Below, one piece after another: positions 1 through 8,397 of a DNA stretch of 64,000 nucleotides (the first letter of the stretch is position 1; each line of letters opens with the position of its first letter). The position numbers and the translations under genes are program-made. The stretch spans positions 62,001 through 126,000 of the forward strand of contig DXIS01000017.1 in the NCBI GenBank assembly GCA_019112735.1, given 5' to 3'. The DNA comes from Candidatus Mediterraneibacter guildfordensis. Lineage in GTDB: Bacteria; Bacillota; Clostridia; Lachnospirales; Lachnospiraceae. Under the pieces are notes generated by a model that had not been told where the DNA came from, did no database searches, and saw only the letters and a program-made list of their open reading frames with translations.

Positions 1-1
1 G

Positions 2-1204
2 ATCGGCTGCATTTCTGATTATGAGCCGCAGCCGCTGCTTCTGCAGTCCCATCTGGGCAGCTTTGCCATCACGACGGTGGGTAAGATTAACAATCAGGAA
101 GAGATCCTGAAGAAAGCGTACAGCGACGGACGGACCCATTTCCTGGAAATGAGCGGCGGACAGATCAATGCCACAGAGCTCATCGGCTCCCTGATCTGCC
201 AGAAAGCGACGATTGAAGAGGGGATCCGCTATGCCCAGGAGATCGTAGATGGTTCGTTAAGCGTGCTGATCATGACAAAGGACGGCATTTACGCGGCGAG
301 AGACCTGATGGGCCGTACGCCGGTTGTGATCGGTAAGAAAGAAGACGCCTACTGTGTGTCCTTTGAGAACTTTGCGTACCTGAACCTGGGTTACAGCCAC
401 GACCGTGAGCTGGGACCGGGCGAGATCGCATATATCACACCGGAGAGTGTGGAGACCCGGGTAGAGCCCCGGAAAGAGATGAAGATCTGTTCTTTCCTTT
501 GGGTGTATTACGGATATCCGACTTCTTCCTACGAAGGGGTAAATGTAGAAGAGATGCGCTACCGCTGCGGAAGCATGCTGGCGAAGCGGGACGGAGATTC
601 CGTGCATCCGGACATCATTGCAGGCGTACCGGATTCCGGTATCGCGCATGCCATCGGTTATTCCAATGAGTCCGGCATCCCGTATGCAAGACCGTTTATC
701 AAATATACGCCGACCTGGCCCCGTTCGTTCATGCCGACGAACCAGAGTCAGAGAGATCTGATCGCCCGTATGAAACTGATCCCGGTGCAGGCGCTGATCG
801 AGAACAAGCGTCTGCTGCTGATCGACGACTCCATCGTGCGCGGCACGCAGCTTCGTGAGACAACGGAATTCCTGTACCGCAGCGGTGCGAAAGAAGTCCA
901 TGTGCGTCCAGCCTGCCCGCCGCTTGTATACGGCTGTAAATATCTGAACTTCTCCAGATCCAAATCCGAGATGGAACTGATCACAAGACGGGTGATCAGG
1001 GAGCAGGAAGGCGGAGAGTGCACAGAGGAAGTACTGGAAGAATATACGAATCCGGATTCCTGCCGTTATGCAAAGATGGTGGAGGAGATCTGCAGGATCC
1101 AGAACTTTACGACCCTCCGGTTCCACCGGCTGGATGACCTGCTTGCATCCATCGGGATCGAACCGTGCAAAGTATGTACGTACTGCTTCAGCGGTAAGGA
1201 GTAA
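2..1204 (+). CDS. purF: Amidophosphoribosyltransferase-type protein, 5' end cut off by window
   Basis: This is the C-terminal 400 residues of a glutamine PRPP amidotransferase, which catalyses the first committed step of purine synthesis. The frame is open from base 2, so the gene starts left of the window; the GTG at 77 is an internal codon. The N-terminal nucleophile domain is mostly missing here, although the segment ending in SHLGSFAITTVGKINN still belongs to the glutaminase fold. The phosphoribosyltransferase half is complete and carries the PRPP-binding loop LLLIDDSIVRGTQ at about base 815 to 855, preceded by GVPDSGIAHAIGY. The tail is Cys-rich (CKVCTYC). The sequence looks like the divergent clostridial PurF-like branch, so the exact substrate is inferred. 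The next gene begins 2 bp after the stop. Confidence 0.88.
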   Translation: MGCISDYEPQPLLLQSHLGSFAITTVGKINNQEEILKKAYSDGRTHFLEMSGGQINATELIGSLICQKATIEEGIRYAQEIVDGSLSVLIMTKDGIYAARDLMGRTPVVIGKKEDAYCVSFENFAYLNLGYSHDRELGPGEIAYITPESVETRVEPRKEMKICSFLWVYYGYPTSSYEGVNVEEMRYRCGSMLAKRDGDSVHPDIIAGVPDSGIAHAIGYSNESGIPYARPFIKYTPTWPRSFMPTNQSQRDLIARMKLIPVQALIENKRLLLIDDSIVRGTQLRETTEFLYRSGAKEVHVRPACPPLVYGCKYLNFSRSKSEMELITRRVIREQEGGECTEEVLEEYTNPDSCRYAKMVEEICRIQNFTTLRFHRLDDLLASIGIEPCKVCTYCFSGKE

Positions 1205-1206
1205 TT

Positions 1207-2595
1207 ATGTCTCGTAATAAAATGAAAAAGGATCACGCCCTGGGTATTGACTGGGGCGTTTTCTATCGGACAGTTATCGCACTGGTGGTGCCGATGGCGC
1301 TCCAGAATCTGATCAATGTGGGCGTGACGGCGGCGGACGTCATCATGCTCGGGGCCGTGGGAGAGACGGCGCTGTCGGGCGCATCCCTGGCCGGTCAGGT
1401 GCAGTATATCATGACTCTCTTTCTCTTCGGGCTGACGTCAGGGGCCACGGTCCTGACAGCCCAGTACTGGGGAAAAGGCGATGTAAAGACCATCGAGAAG
1501 ATCCTGGGAATGACCGTGAAAGCGGCCATCGCGGTGACCGCCCTCTTCACTCTGGCGGCGCTGGCCATACCGGAGCTTCTGATGATGATCTTTACAAGCG
1601 ACCCGGCGGTGATCGCGGAGGGCGTGCGGTATCTCCGGATCGTGGCTTTCACTTATGTGATGATCGGTATAACACAGGCTTATCTGTATGTCATGCGAAG
1701 CGTGGAGCGGGTGATCGTGGCGACAGTGGTGTATCTCTGTTCGCTGCTGTGCAATATCGTGATGAACTCGATCTTTATCTTCGGGCTCTTCGGCCTGCCG
1801 GCCATGGGCGTTGCAGGCGCTGCGCTGGGAACGTTGTGCGCTCGGATCCTGGAAGTGATCCTGACCTTCGGCTATGCCCGGATATTTAATAAAGAGATCA
1901 AGCTGCGGCCGAAATATATCCTGCACACGGACCGGGAACTCTTCCGGGATTTTATGAAGTACGCCCTCCCGGTGGTTGCCAATGAGATCATGTGGGGACT
2001 GGGAACAGCGGCCAATACCGCGATCCTCGGGCATTTGGGAAGCTCTGCGGTGGCGGCCAATTCGGTGGCCCAGGTGGCAAGGCAGCTGGCGACGGTCGTT
2101 TCCTTCGGCCTTTCCAGCGCGGCGGCCATCTATCTGGGTAAGACCATCGGGGAGAAGAAGCTGGAACACGCCAGGGCTTATGCGAAGCGGTTCATCTGGC
2201 TCAGTCTCATTATGGGCGCACTGGGCGGCCTGGTCATCTTGGCGGTATCGGGCCCTGCCGCGGCGGCGCTGTCGCTTACGGACACGGCGAAAGGATACTT
2301 GCGGATCATGTTCTTCGTTATGTCTTATTTTGTGATCGGACAGGCGTTCAACACGACTATGGTGGTGGGGATCTTCCGTTCAGGCGGAGACACCCGGTTC
2401 GGTCTGATCCTGGATGTGAGCACCATGTGGGGCTGCTCGATCCTGCTCGGATTTATCGCGGCGTTTGTATTTAAGTTCAGCGTCCCCGTTGTATATGTGA
2501 TCCTGATGAGCGATGAGATCATCAAGATCCCGATCACGCTGTGGCGGTACAGGAGTTATAAGTGGCTGAAAGATGTGACGCGGACGGAAGCATAA
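1207..2595 (+). CDS. MATE family efflux transporter (first of three)
   Basis: A 462-residue polytopic membrane protein of the multidrug and toxin extrusion family, expected to exchange organic cations or metabolites for Na+ or H+ at the cytoplasmic membrane. About 12 hydrophobic segments are visible in two similar halves. The opening stretch VVPMALQNLINVGVTAADVIMLG and the later YALPVVANEIMWGLGTAAN are typical of the two MATE bundles. It begins 2 bp after the purF stop, so it is probably cotranscribed. Two more MATE proteins occur at about 35 kb and 47 kb, and the three are clearly diverged from one another. The substrate cannot be told from sequence. Confidence 0.88.
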   Translation: MSRNKMKKDHALGIDWGVFYRTVIALVVPMALQNLINVGVTAADVIMLGAVGETALSGASLAGQVQYIMTLFLFGLTSGATVLTAQYWGKGDVKTIEKILGMTVKAAIAVTALFTLAALAIPELLMMIFTSDPAVIAEGVRYLRIVAFTYVMIGITQAYLYVMRSVERVIVATVVYLCSLLCNIVMNSIFIFGLFGLPAMGVAGAALGTLCARILEVILTFGYARIFNKEIKLRPKYILHTDRELFRDFMKYALPVVANEIMWGLGTAANTAILGHLGSSAVAANSVAQVARQLATVVSFGLSSAAAIYLGKTIGEKKLEHARAYAKRFIWLSLIMGALGGLVILAVSGPAAAALSLTDTAKGYLRIMFFVMSYFVIGQAFNTTMVVGIFRSGGDTRFGLILDVSTMWGCSILLGFIAAFVFKFSVPVVYVILMSDEIIKIPITLWRYRSYKWLKDVTRTEA

Positions 2596-2604
2596 AATTG
2601 ACAA

Positions 2605-2655
2605 AACGGTTGGAATTCGGCATGATAATAAAAAACAGACCGGATTTCAACCGTT
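2605..2655 (+). repeat. 16-bp imperfect inverted repeat upstream of the HTH-Uma2 gene
   Basis: AACGGTTGGAATTCGG (2605-2620) is matched by CCGGATTTCAACCGTT (2640-2655), 14 of 16 positions, around a 19-nt A-rich loop. A TTGACA lies directly upstream (2598-2603). The downstream sequence is T-rich but not a clean U-tract. It could be a MATE terminator, a leader hairpin, or an operator for the HTH protein that follows. Confidence 0.6.
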
Positions 2656-2690
2656 TATTATTTCTCTGTCCGACAGGGAGAAAGGAGCGT

Positions 2691-3512
2691 ATGATGAACC
2701 TGAAGCAGCTGATGTATTTTAAAGAGAAGAACGGCTATACATTTGAACAGCTCTCAGAGCTGTCCGGTGTCCCGGTGGGCACCATCCAGAAGATCTTCAG
2801 CGGAGAAACGCGCACGCCGAGGCACAAGACAATACAGGCGCTGGAGATGATCATGAAATTTGATGAGCAGAACGAAGATTCGGGCTATTGTTCCGGAGAC
2901 AGTCATAATGATGTGGTGCGCGAAGCGGCTCCTGCGTATAAGGCAAGGCAGGGCAGCTACACGCTTGACGACTATTTTGCGACTCCGGAAAATGTAAGGG
3001 TGGAACTGATCGATGGGGTGATTTATGATATGGGGATGCCGAGTACAGTGCATCAGTATCTTATCACGAAGATCTGTCATGCAATTTACAGTCATATTGA
3101 AGAAAAAGGCGGATATTGTATGGTATTTCCGGCTTCGCCCGGGGTTCAGATCGACTGTGATGACCGCTCCATGCTGGTGCCGGATCTGGTTGTGGTCTGT
3201 GATCCGGCTAAATTACGCCGGAGAAATATTATGGGGGCGCCGGACTTTGTGATCGAGATCCTGTCTCCGTCTTCGGTCCGCCGGGATACGAAGATCAAAC
3301 TTGCCAAGTATGCGGCCGCGGGTGTGCGGGAGTACTGGGTGGTGGATCCGGATCGGGAGCGCGTGTGTGTCTACTGGACTCCGGAAGATGGCATCGCGGC
3401 TGTATACGGGCCGCAGGATGATGTCCCGGTTGGTATATTCAGCGGTGAACTGAAGATCCCGATGCGGGAGATCTTTGAGCAGATCCGCCAGATGTGGCCG
3501 GAGGAAGAATAA
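2691..3512 (+). CDS. HTH (XRE-like) fused to Uma2/DUF820 nuclease-fold domain
   Basis: A 273-residue protein. The ATG at 2691 is chosen because AAAGGAG lies 4 to 10 bp upstream; an in-frame extension to 2562 would overlap the MATE gene and has no ribosome site. Residues 1-55 form a helix-turn-helix (EQLSELSGVPVGTIQKIFSG). Residues about 85-265 match Uma2, a PD-(D/E)xK-like fold common in Firmicutes and cyanobacteria. Candidate active-site elements are PDLVVVCD, FVIEILSPSS and KLAKYAAAGVREYWVVD. The role of Uma2 proteins is not established; a nuclease activity is inferred from the fold. The fusion suggests DNA binding with possible autoregulation through the inverted repeat ahead of the gene. 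Confidence 0.85.
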   Translation: MMNLKQLMYFKEKNGYTFEQLSELSGVPVGTIQKIFSGETRTPRHKTIQALEMIMKFDEQNEDSGYCSGDSHNDVVREAAPAYKARQGSYTLDDYFATPENVRVELIDGVIYDMGMPSTVHQYLITKICHAIYSHIEEKGGYCMVFPASPGVQIDCDDRSMLVPDLVVVCDPAKLRRRNIMGAPDFVIEILSPSSVRRDTKIKLAKYAAAGVREYWVVDPDRERVCVYWTPEDGIAAVYGPQDDVPVGIFSGELKIPMREIFEQIRQMWPEEE

Positions 3513-3533
3513 GACAGATGTGACTGATCGTAA

Positions 3534-3547
3534 CCGACAAATGTCGG
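3534..3547 (+). terminator. Short hairpin after the HTH-Uma2 gene
   Basis: CCGACA-AA-TGTCGG is a perfect 6-bp dyad with a 2-nt centre, 21 bp after the Uma2 stop, followed by AAATTCATTTTTA. The stem is short, so this may be a weak terminator or a protein-binding palindrome. Confidence 0.4.
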
Positions 3548-3564
3548 AAATTCATTTTTATATA

Positions 3565-3594
3565 TGTACAAAAACCGCCGGAATGTGGTATACT
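3565..3594 (+). promoter_or_regulatory. Promoter of the Mrp gene
   Basis: TGTACA (3565-3570), an 18-bp spacer, then TATACT (3589-3594). It lies about 70 bp upstream of the Mrp start codon. Confidence 0.6.
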
Positions 3595-3604
3595 ATCCAA
3601 AGCG

Positions 3605-3634
3605 GCTGATCCGGACGATATCCACCGGATCGGC
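3605..3634 (+). other. Leader hairpin ahead of the Mrp gene
   Basis: GCTGATCCGG (3605-3614) pairs with CCGGATCGGC (3625-3634), 10 bp including one G-U, with a 10-nt loop. It would lie near the 5' end of the transcript from the 3565-3594 promoter. No U-tract follows, so it may protect or regulate the mRNA rather than terminate it. Confidence 0.45.
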
Positions 3635-3663
3635 TTTCAGTGAAAGAAAGAAGGGATTATACA

Positions 3664-4497
3664 ATGGCTGAAGAACAGAATACAAATAATGAATGTACTG
3701 AAGAATCCTGTGCAGGCTGTGCGCATGCGGATACGTGCACGAGCAAGAAGACGGACTTCCGCGAGCCGGCGAACATGTACTCATCCATTAAGAAAGTGAT
3801 CGGAGTCGTGAGCGGCAAGGGCGGAGTCGGTAAATCTCTGGTAACGGCGTCTCTTGCAAGGATGATGCGCGAGAAGGGCTATACGGTGGGCATCCTGGAT
3901 GCGGATGTGACCGGTCCGTCCATCCCGAAGATGTACGGCATCCACACGAAAGCGGGAGCCACAGAGGAGAATATCATCCCCTGTACGGCCAAAGACGGCA
4001 CGAAGATCATGTCTGTGAACCTGCTGCTGGAAGACGAGTCCGCTCCGGTTATCTGGAGAGGACCGATCATTGCCAGCGTGGTAAAGCAGTTCTGGACAGA
4101 CGTTATGTGGGGCGACCTGGATTATCTCTTTGTGGATATGCCGCCCGGAACAGGCGATGTGCCGCTGACGGTATTCCAGTCCCTGCCGGTGGACGGCGTG
4201 GTGATCGTGACATCTCCCCAGGATCTGGTGCAGATGATCGTGAAGAAGGCGGCCAATATGGCTGAGCAGATGAACATCCCGGTACTCGGCGTGGTTGAGA
4301 ACTACAGCTATGTAAAATGTCCGGACTGCGGAAAAGAAATCAAAGTGTTCGGCGAGAGCCATATCGAAGAGATCGCCGGAGAGATGGGCGTGCCGGTACT
4401 CGGTAAGATGCCGATCGACATGGACCTGGCAAGATCCGTGGAAGAAGAGCGGTTCTACGAAGTGAAGAACCCGTATATCGATGAGGTAGAGCTGTAA
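3664..4497 (+). CDS. mrp: Mrp/NBP35-type P-loop Fe-S carrier protein
   Basis: A 277-residue cytoplasmic ATPase of the Mrp/ApbC group that carries and transfers [4Fe-4S] clusters to target enzymes. The ATG at 3664 is preferred over an in-frame GTG at 3640. An N-terminal Cys cluster (CTEESCAGCAHADTC) resembles the NBP35 cluster site. It is followed by the deviant Walker A VSGKGGVGKS at residues 46-55. DMPPGTGDVPL is the family signature. A C-terminal CPDC (about residue 219) is the bridging cluster ligand pair. In this Fe-S-rich anaerobe the clients are probably many, including the Hdr and NrdJ-type enzymes nearby. It is monocistronic, between its own promoter and a hairpin at 4532. Confidence 0.92.
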   Translation: MAEEQNTNNECTEESCAGCAHADTCTSKKTDFREPANMYSSIKKVIGVVSGKGGVGKSLVTASLARMMREKGYTVGILDADVTGPSIPKMYGIHTKAGATEENIIPCTAKDGTKIMSVNLLLEDESAPVIWRGPIIASVVKQFWTDVMWGDLDYLFVDMPPGTGDVPLTVFQSLPVDGVVIVTSPQDLVQMIVKKAANMAEQMNIPVLGVVENYSYVKCPDCGKEIKVFGESHIEEIAGEMGVPVLGKMPIDMDLARSVEEERFYEVKNPYIDEVEL

Positions 4498-4531
4498 GGG
4501 CAGAGATGCCGCTCTATGGATGAAGAAATGT

Positions 4532-4576
4532 ACCTGCGGCAGACAGTAAGAGATGGATTACCGTCTGGCCGCAGGT
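4532..4576 (+). terminator. Hairpin between the Mrp and esterase genes
   Basis: ACCTGCGGCAGAC (4532-4544) pairs with GTCTGGCCGCAGGT (4563-4576), 13 bp with one bulged base, and is followed by ATTGTGTTTAG. The U-tract is weak. It is a probable terminator, but it ends only 11 bp before the esterase ribosome site, so attenuation is possible. Confidence 0.5.
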
Positions 4577-4603
4577 ATTGTGTTTAGAGGAAAGGAAAAT
4601 CAG

Positions 4604-5602
4604 ATGACAGGAGAGAAGATCCTCCTCTGGCGGGAAGGAGAGTATCATTATCCCGCCGCATACGGCTTTGCACCGTTTATGATCAGCTATATCCATGAAG
4701 ACCGGGAGATCCATCCCGCCATGGTCATTGTGCCGGGCGGGGCGTACCGCAATGCCTCTCCGTCTGAGGCGCATCTGCCGGCGGAGACATTCTACCGGTA
4801 TGGGTATAATGTATTTGTGTTGGTTTATACGGTCAATCTTCTGGATACGCCGCTTAAGATGCAGCCCCTGCAGGATATTTCCAGGGCCGTGCGCATGATC
4901 CGTTCAAAAGCGGACCGATATTCAGTGGATCCGGACCGGGTGGCAGTGTGCGGATTTTCCGCCGGCGGACATCTGGCGGCAAGCCTGTGCGTGCATTATA
5001 AGGATGTCGCGGATCCTGACGAGAGATTCAACGTGTGGACGAACCGGCCGGATGCGGCGATCCTGGCTTACCCGGTGATCACATCCGGACAATACACGCA
5101 CGTGGATTCCATGCTGGCCCTTCTGGGATCAGAGCCGGGTGCGGATGAACTGGAATATATGTCGCTTGAGAAACATGTGTCCGCGGATACGCCGCCCTGT
5201 TTTCTCTGGCAGACCGTGACGGATGCATCGGTGCCTGTGGAGAACAGCTATCTTTTCGCGCAGGCTTGCAGAGAGCAGGGGGTACCTTTTGCCCACCATG
5301 TATTTTCAGACGGGGTGCACGGGTTGTCCGTGGCTACAGAGCAGTGGCTGGAGCGTGATTTCGGCGAACCGTATACACTGGAACAGATCCGTCTTCTGGC
5401 CGGGGCGGTAAGTGCCGGGAAGACGTCGTACCCGCCGGAGAAAGGCCGGGAGATCCTGGCGGATTTTGGCCTGGACGGCAGGAAGAAGGAGAAGTGGGAC
5501 CCGGAGCAGAAAGACGAGATCCGTAAGACGCTGAAAACGGTCGGGATCTGGCCGGAGCTTGCGAAAGACTGGCTGGATCAGATCTGGAAGCAGGATCAGT
5601 AA
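4604..5602 (+). CDS. Alpha/beta hydrolase (esterase/acetylhydrolase type)
   Basis: A 332-residue, probably cytoplasmic serine hydrolase. The ATG at 4604 follows GAGGAAAGG; an upstream in-frame ATG at 4553 lies inside the preceding hairpin. MVIVPGGAYRN marks the oxyanion-hole strand, and CGFSAGGHLAASL holds the nucleophile Ser in GxSxG at about residue 124. The likely catalytic acid follows WQTVTDASVPVENS, and the His sits in FSDGVHGLS. The fold and motifs match esterases that deacetylate or deacylate small sugar or xylan-derived esters, but the substrate is not proven. The C-terminal 60 residues (charged, PPEKGREILADFGLDG) extend beyond the core fold. A histidine phosphatase remnant follows after 21 bp. 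Confidence 0.82.
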   Translation: MTGEKILLWREGEYHYPAAYGFAPFMISYIHEDREIHPAMVIVPGGAYRNASPSEAHLPAETFYRYGYNVFVLVYTVNLLDTPLKMQPLQDISRAVRMIRSKADRYSVDPDRVAVCGFSAGGHLAASLCVHYKDVADPDERFNVWTNRPDAAILAYPVITSGQYTHVDSMLALLGSEPGADELEYMSLEKHVSADTPPCFLWQTVTDASVPVENSYLFAQACREQGVPFAHHVFSDGVHGLSVATEQWLERDFGEPYTLEQIRLLAGAVSAGKTSYPPEKGREILADFGLDGRKKEKWDPEQKDEIRKTLKTVGIWPELAKDWLDQIWKQDQ

Positions 5603-5623
5603 AAAGAGATAAGGAGACGGAAG

Positions 5624-6394
5624 ATGAGATTATTATTTGTCCGGCACGGAGATCCGGATTATGTACACGATACCCTGACGGAGAAAGGACACCGGGAGGC
5701 GGCGTTCCTTGCGGAACGCGCTGAGGACCTGGAAATGGGAACATGCTTTGCCTCGCCCCTCGGGCGGGCGCAGGCGACGGCCGGATACTGTATGAAAAAA
5801 CTGGGCCGTACGGCGAAAACGCTGGGGTGGCTTTAGGAATTCCCGGCGGTGATCGATCTCAATCAGGCCCTGCATCTGGAAGAGGCCTATCCCATGAGCC
5901 GGAAAGAAAACGGGCGCTACGTGCCGCGGATCGTGTGGGATGTGGTCCCGTCCTACTGGGGCGCCCACATGGACTGCATGGATCCGGTGCGCTGGCGGGA
6001 CTGCGATATCTGCCGCCATTCAGATACAGTGGAGATCTACGACCGGGTGACGGAAGAATTCGACCGGCTGCTTGCGGGATACGGCTATGTGCGTGACGGG
6101 AACATTTACCGGGTGGAGAAGGAGAGTACAGAGACACTGACCTTCTTCTGTCATTTTGCCATTACCTGTGTATTCCTTTCTCATCTCTGGAATGTCTCGC
6201 CCTTCCTTCTGTGGCACAGTCTGGCGCTGGCGCCCACATCGGTGACAGAAGTTGTGACCGAGGAACGCCAGCAGGGGATCGCCTGCTTCCGGGGACTGAA
6301 GCTGGGGGATGTATCCCATCTCGTGCTGGGCGGGGAGCCCGTGTCCACGGCAGCCCGGTTCTGCGAAGTGTTCAGCGGGAAGGAGCGCCACTGA
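5624..6394 (+). pseudogene. Histidine phosphatase family gene interrupted by an in-frame TAG
   Basis: The frame starts at ATG 5624 with the phosphohistidine signature LLFVRHGDPDY (RHG motif) and continues to 6394. A TAG at 5834-5836 replaces codon 71. The sequence resumes in the same frame as EFPAVIDLNQALHLEEAY, with no indel. The second half keeps the distal catalytic His region (LTFFCHFAITCVFLSHLWN). Without the stop the product would be 256 residues, normal for this clostridial phosphoglycerate-mutase-like family. One base change (for example CAG or GAG to TAG) explains the break. GTG at 5849 could restart the rest but has no convincing ribosome site. Alternatives are a sequencing error or amber suppression. 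It is probably cotranscribed with the esterase. Confidence 0.8.
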
Positions 6395-6482
6395 TCTTCG
6401 GATGCAGGGATGAAATCAACATGGGGCATCTTCGGTCCCATATGCATAGTATAATAGAAAAGCGTCTGGGAGTTTTTTGATT

Positions 6483-6962
6483 ATGGCATATGAGACTTTT
6501 GAAAAGGTGGAGGGGCTCATCCGGAATATTGACCGGAGCGATGACTGCTGCTCCATGATCCTGGCACTGTCCGGCGACGGGGAAGTGACCAACGTGGTCG
6601 TGTCCGGTGACACGGCGGTGATCGATCATGTCCGTCTCCGCCCGGGGATGCGCGTTGCCGCGTTCTATGACACGAACCTGCCCACGCCGGCAGTGTATCC
6701 GCCCCAGTACCGGGCGGAGCTTGTGGTGCCTCTGCGAAGAGGCCAGCAGGTAATGCTGGACTATTTCAACGATCAGATGGAATCGGCGGATGGGTCCCTG
6801 AAGCTGAACATCGGACCGATGACAAATGTAATGACTCTGAACGGGCAGCCGTATACATGCAGTCCGGAAAACATGGAACTGCTCGTATTCTACACGGCGG
6901 CCACATTCAGCATGCCGGCGCAGACCACGCCCCAGCGGGTGATCGTCATGTGCGGATATTAA
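6483..6962 (+). CDS. Conserved hypothetical protein, 159 aa
   Basis: A soluble protein without signal peptide or membrane segment. The ATG at 6483 is preferred over TTG 6477. TATAAT at 6450-6455 may be its -10 box. The sequence is rich in beta-strand patterns: MILALSGDGEVTNVVVSGDTAVIDHVRLRPGMRVAAFYD, then PAVYPPQYRAELVVPL and FSMPAQTTPQRVIVMCG. I recognise it as resembling proteins found in other Lachnospiraceae, but no function is known to me. The small alternating strands could be an OB-like barrel, which is inference only. It stands alone, between the broken phosphatase gene and the AT-richer ATPase region. Confidence 0.7.
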   Translation: MAYETFEKVEGLIRNIDRSDDCCSMILALSGDGEVTNVVVSGDTAVIDHVRLRPGMRVAAFYDTNLPTPAVYPPQYRAELVVPLRRGQQVMLDYFNDQMESADGSLKLNIGPMTNVMTLNGQPYTCSPENMELLVFYTAATFSMPAQTTPQRVIVMCGY

Positions 6963-7034
6963 GCGGATGTGAGGGAAAAATTCCCGCATACGCTCCTTTC
7001 GTGTTGATTAGTGTGAAAATACAAGAAAATATCG

Positions 7035-7063
7035 TTGATATTTACACGAATATATGCAATACT
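7035..7063 (+). promoter_or_regulatory. Possible promoter of the DUF4143 ATPase gene
   Basis: TTGATA (7035-7040), 17-bp spacer, AATACT (7058-7063), in a very AT-rich stretch about 30 bp ahead of the start codon. Only the -35 is strong. Confidence 0.4.
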
Positions 7064-7094
7064 ATATTTAATTTAAAACGAAAGGAGAAGTGTC

Positions 7095-8390
7095 ATGTAC
7101 AGAAAGATTATGCAATTTCTGGAATCGTGGAAGAAAAGCGCTCACCGCAAGCCTCTGATCCTGCAGGGGGCAAGACAGGTCGGGAAAACCTATACGATTT
7201 TAGAGTTTGGACGCAGGCATTATGATAATGTGGCATATTTCAATTTTGAAACAAATCCGAAGCTGAACAGGACGTTTGAAGAAAATATCAGTCCGGATTA
7301 TCTGATTCCCATTTTATCGCATATTGCAGGCCAGACGATCGTAAAGGGCAGGACATTGATCGTATTCGATGAAGTGCAGCTTTGCGAACGGGCACTGACT
7401 TCTTTGAAATACTTTTGTGAAGATGCTCCGGACTATCATATCGCAGCACTTGGCAGTCTGCTTGGTGTAGCGGTAAGCAGGGCAAAATTCTCTTTTCCGG
7501 TCGGGAAAGTCGATATGAAAACCCTGTATCCTATGGATATGGAGGAGTTTATGCTGGCTATGGGTGAGGACGCTCTTGTAAAGCAGATCAGGAAGTGCTT
7601 TGCAGCCGATACGCCTATGCCGGACGCTCTGCACGATGCGGCAATGCAGCTTTACAGGCAGTATCTTGTAGTGGGCGGTATGCCCGAGTGCGTTCTCCTG
7701 TTTAAAGAGACGAAAGATTATCTTCTTGTGCGCCATACGCAGGATACCATACTTGTAAGCTATCTCAATGATATGAGCAAATATAATACCGTAAATGAAA
7801 TCAAGAAAACAAGACTTGCCTATGACAACATTACCGTTCAGCTCTCAAAGAAAAACACTCGTTTTCAGTATAAGCTGATCAAAAAAGGCGGGCGGGCGTC
7901 TGAATTCGAAAATGCGATTGAATGGCTCTGTCTCTCCGGTATTGTTTCGCGGGTGTATAAAGTGGAGCAGGTCCGTAAACCTCTGGAAAATTATCGTGAT
8001 ATTGATGCGTTTAAGATTTATGTTTCAGATCTGGGGCTGCTTTGTGCGAAGAAAGATCTGGCGGCAAATGATGTTCTCTATATGGTTGAGGAACTTGATG
8101 ACTTCAAGGGCGGCATGGCGGAAAACTATGTGGATGTGCAGCTTTCGGTCAACGGATATAAAACATACTACTGGGAGTCCGCGCGCGGGGCAGAGGTTGA
8201 TTTCATCATTCAGCGTGACGGTCAGCTTATCCCTGTCGAAGTAAAATCGGCTGACAATACCCGGGCAAAGAGCTTAAAGGTCTATATGGATGCTTATAAG
8301 CCTGCCTATGCGATCAAACTATCAGCAAAAAATTTCGGGTTTGAGGATAATAAGAAGACCGTCCCGCTTTATGCTGCATTCTGCATCTGA
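7095..8390 (+). CDS. AAA ATPase with C-terminal DUF4143 domain
   Basis: A 431-residue P-loop protein. Walker A is LILQGARQVGKTYT at residues 21-34, and a Walker B-like segment is TLIVFDEVQLCERALTSLKYF. The C-terminal third (DFIIQRDGQLIPVEVKSADN) is the DUF4143 domain, which resembles a restriction-endonuclease fold with a D-x(n)-E-x-K pattern (VDFII...VEVKS). Such proteins are widespread accessory ATPases of unknown role, common in human gut bacteria and often present in many diverged copies. Base composition is clearly lower in GC than in its neighbours (two sampled 60-bp lines gave 35% and 45%, against 57% in a ppk1 line), consistent with horizontal acquisition. AAAGGAG precedes the ATG at 7095. 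Confidence 0.87.
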   Translation: MYRKIMQFLESWKKSAHRKPLILQGARQVGKTYTILEFGRRHYDNVAYFNFETNPKLNRTFEENISPDYLIPILSHIAGQTIVKGRTLIVFDEVQLCERALTSLKYFCEDAPDYHIAALGSLLGVAVSRAKFSFPVGKVDMKTLYPMDMEEFMLAMGEDALVKQIRKCFAADTPMPDALHDAAMQLYRQYLVVGGMPECVLLFKETKDYLLVRHTQDTILVSYLNDMSKYNTVNEIKKTRLAYDNITVQLSKKNTRFQYKLIKKGGRASEFENAIEWLCLSGIVSRVYKVEQVRKPLENYRDIDAFKIYVSDLGLLCAKKDLAANDVLYMVEELDDFKGGMAENYVDVQLSVNGYKTYYWESARGAEVDFIIQRDGQLIPVEVKSADNTRAKSLKVYMDAYKPAYAIKLSAKNFGFEDNKKTVPLYAAFCI

Positions 8391-8397
8391 TAAAAGA

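Noticed and set aside
5849-6394. Separate gene starting at GTG 5849
   Set aside because: It continues the phosphatase frame after one TAG and lacks a convincing ribosome site, so it is treated as the 3' part of a broken gene.
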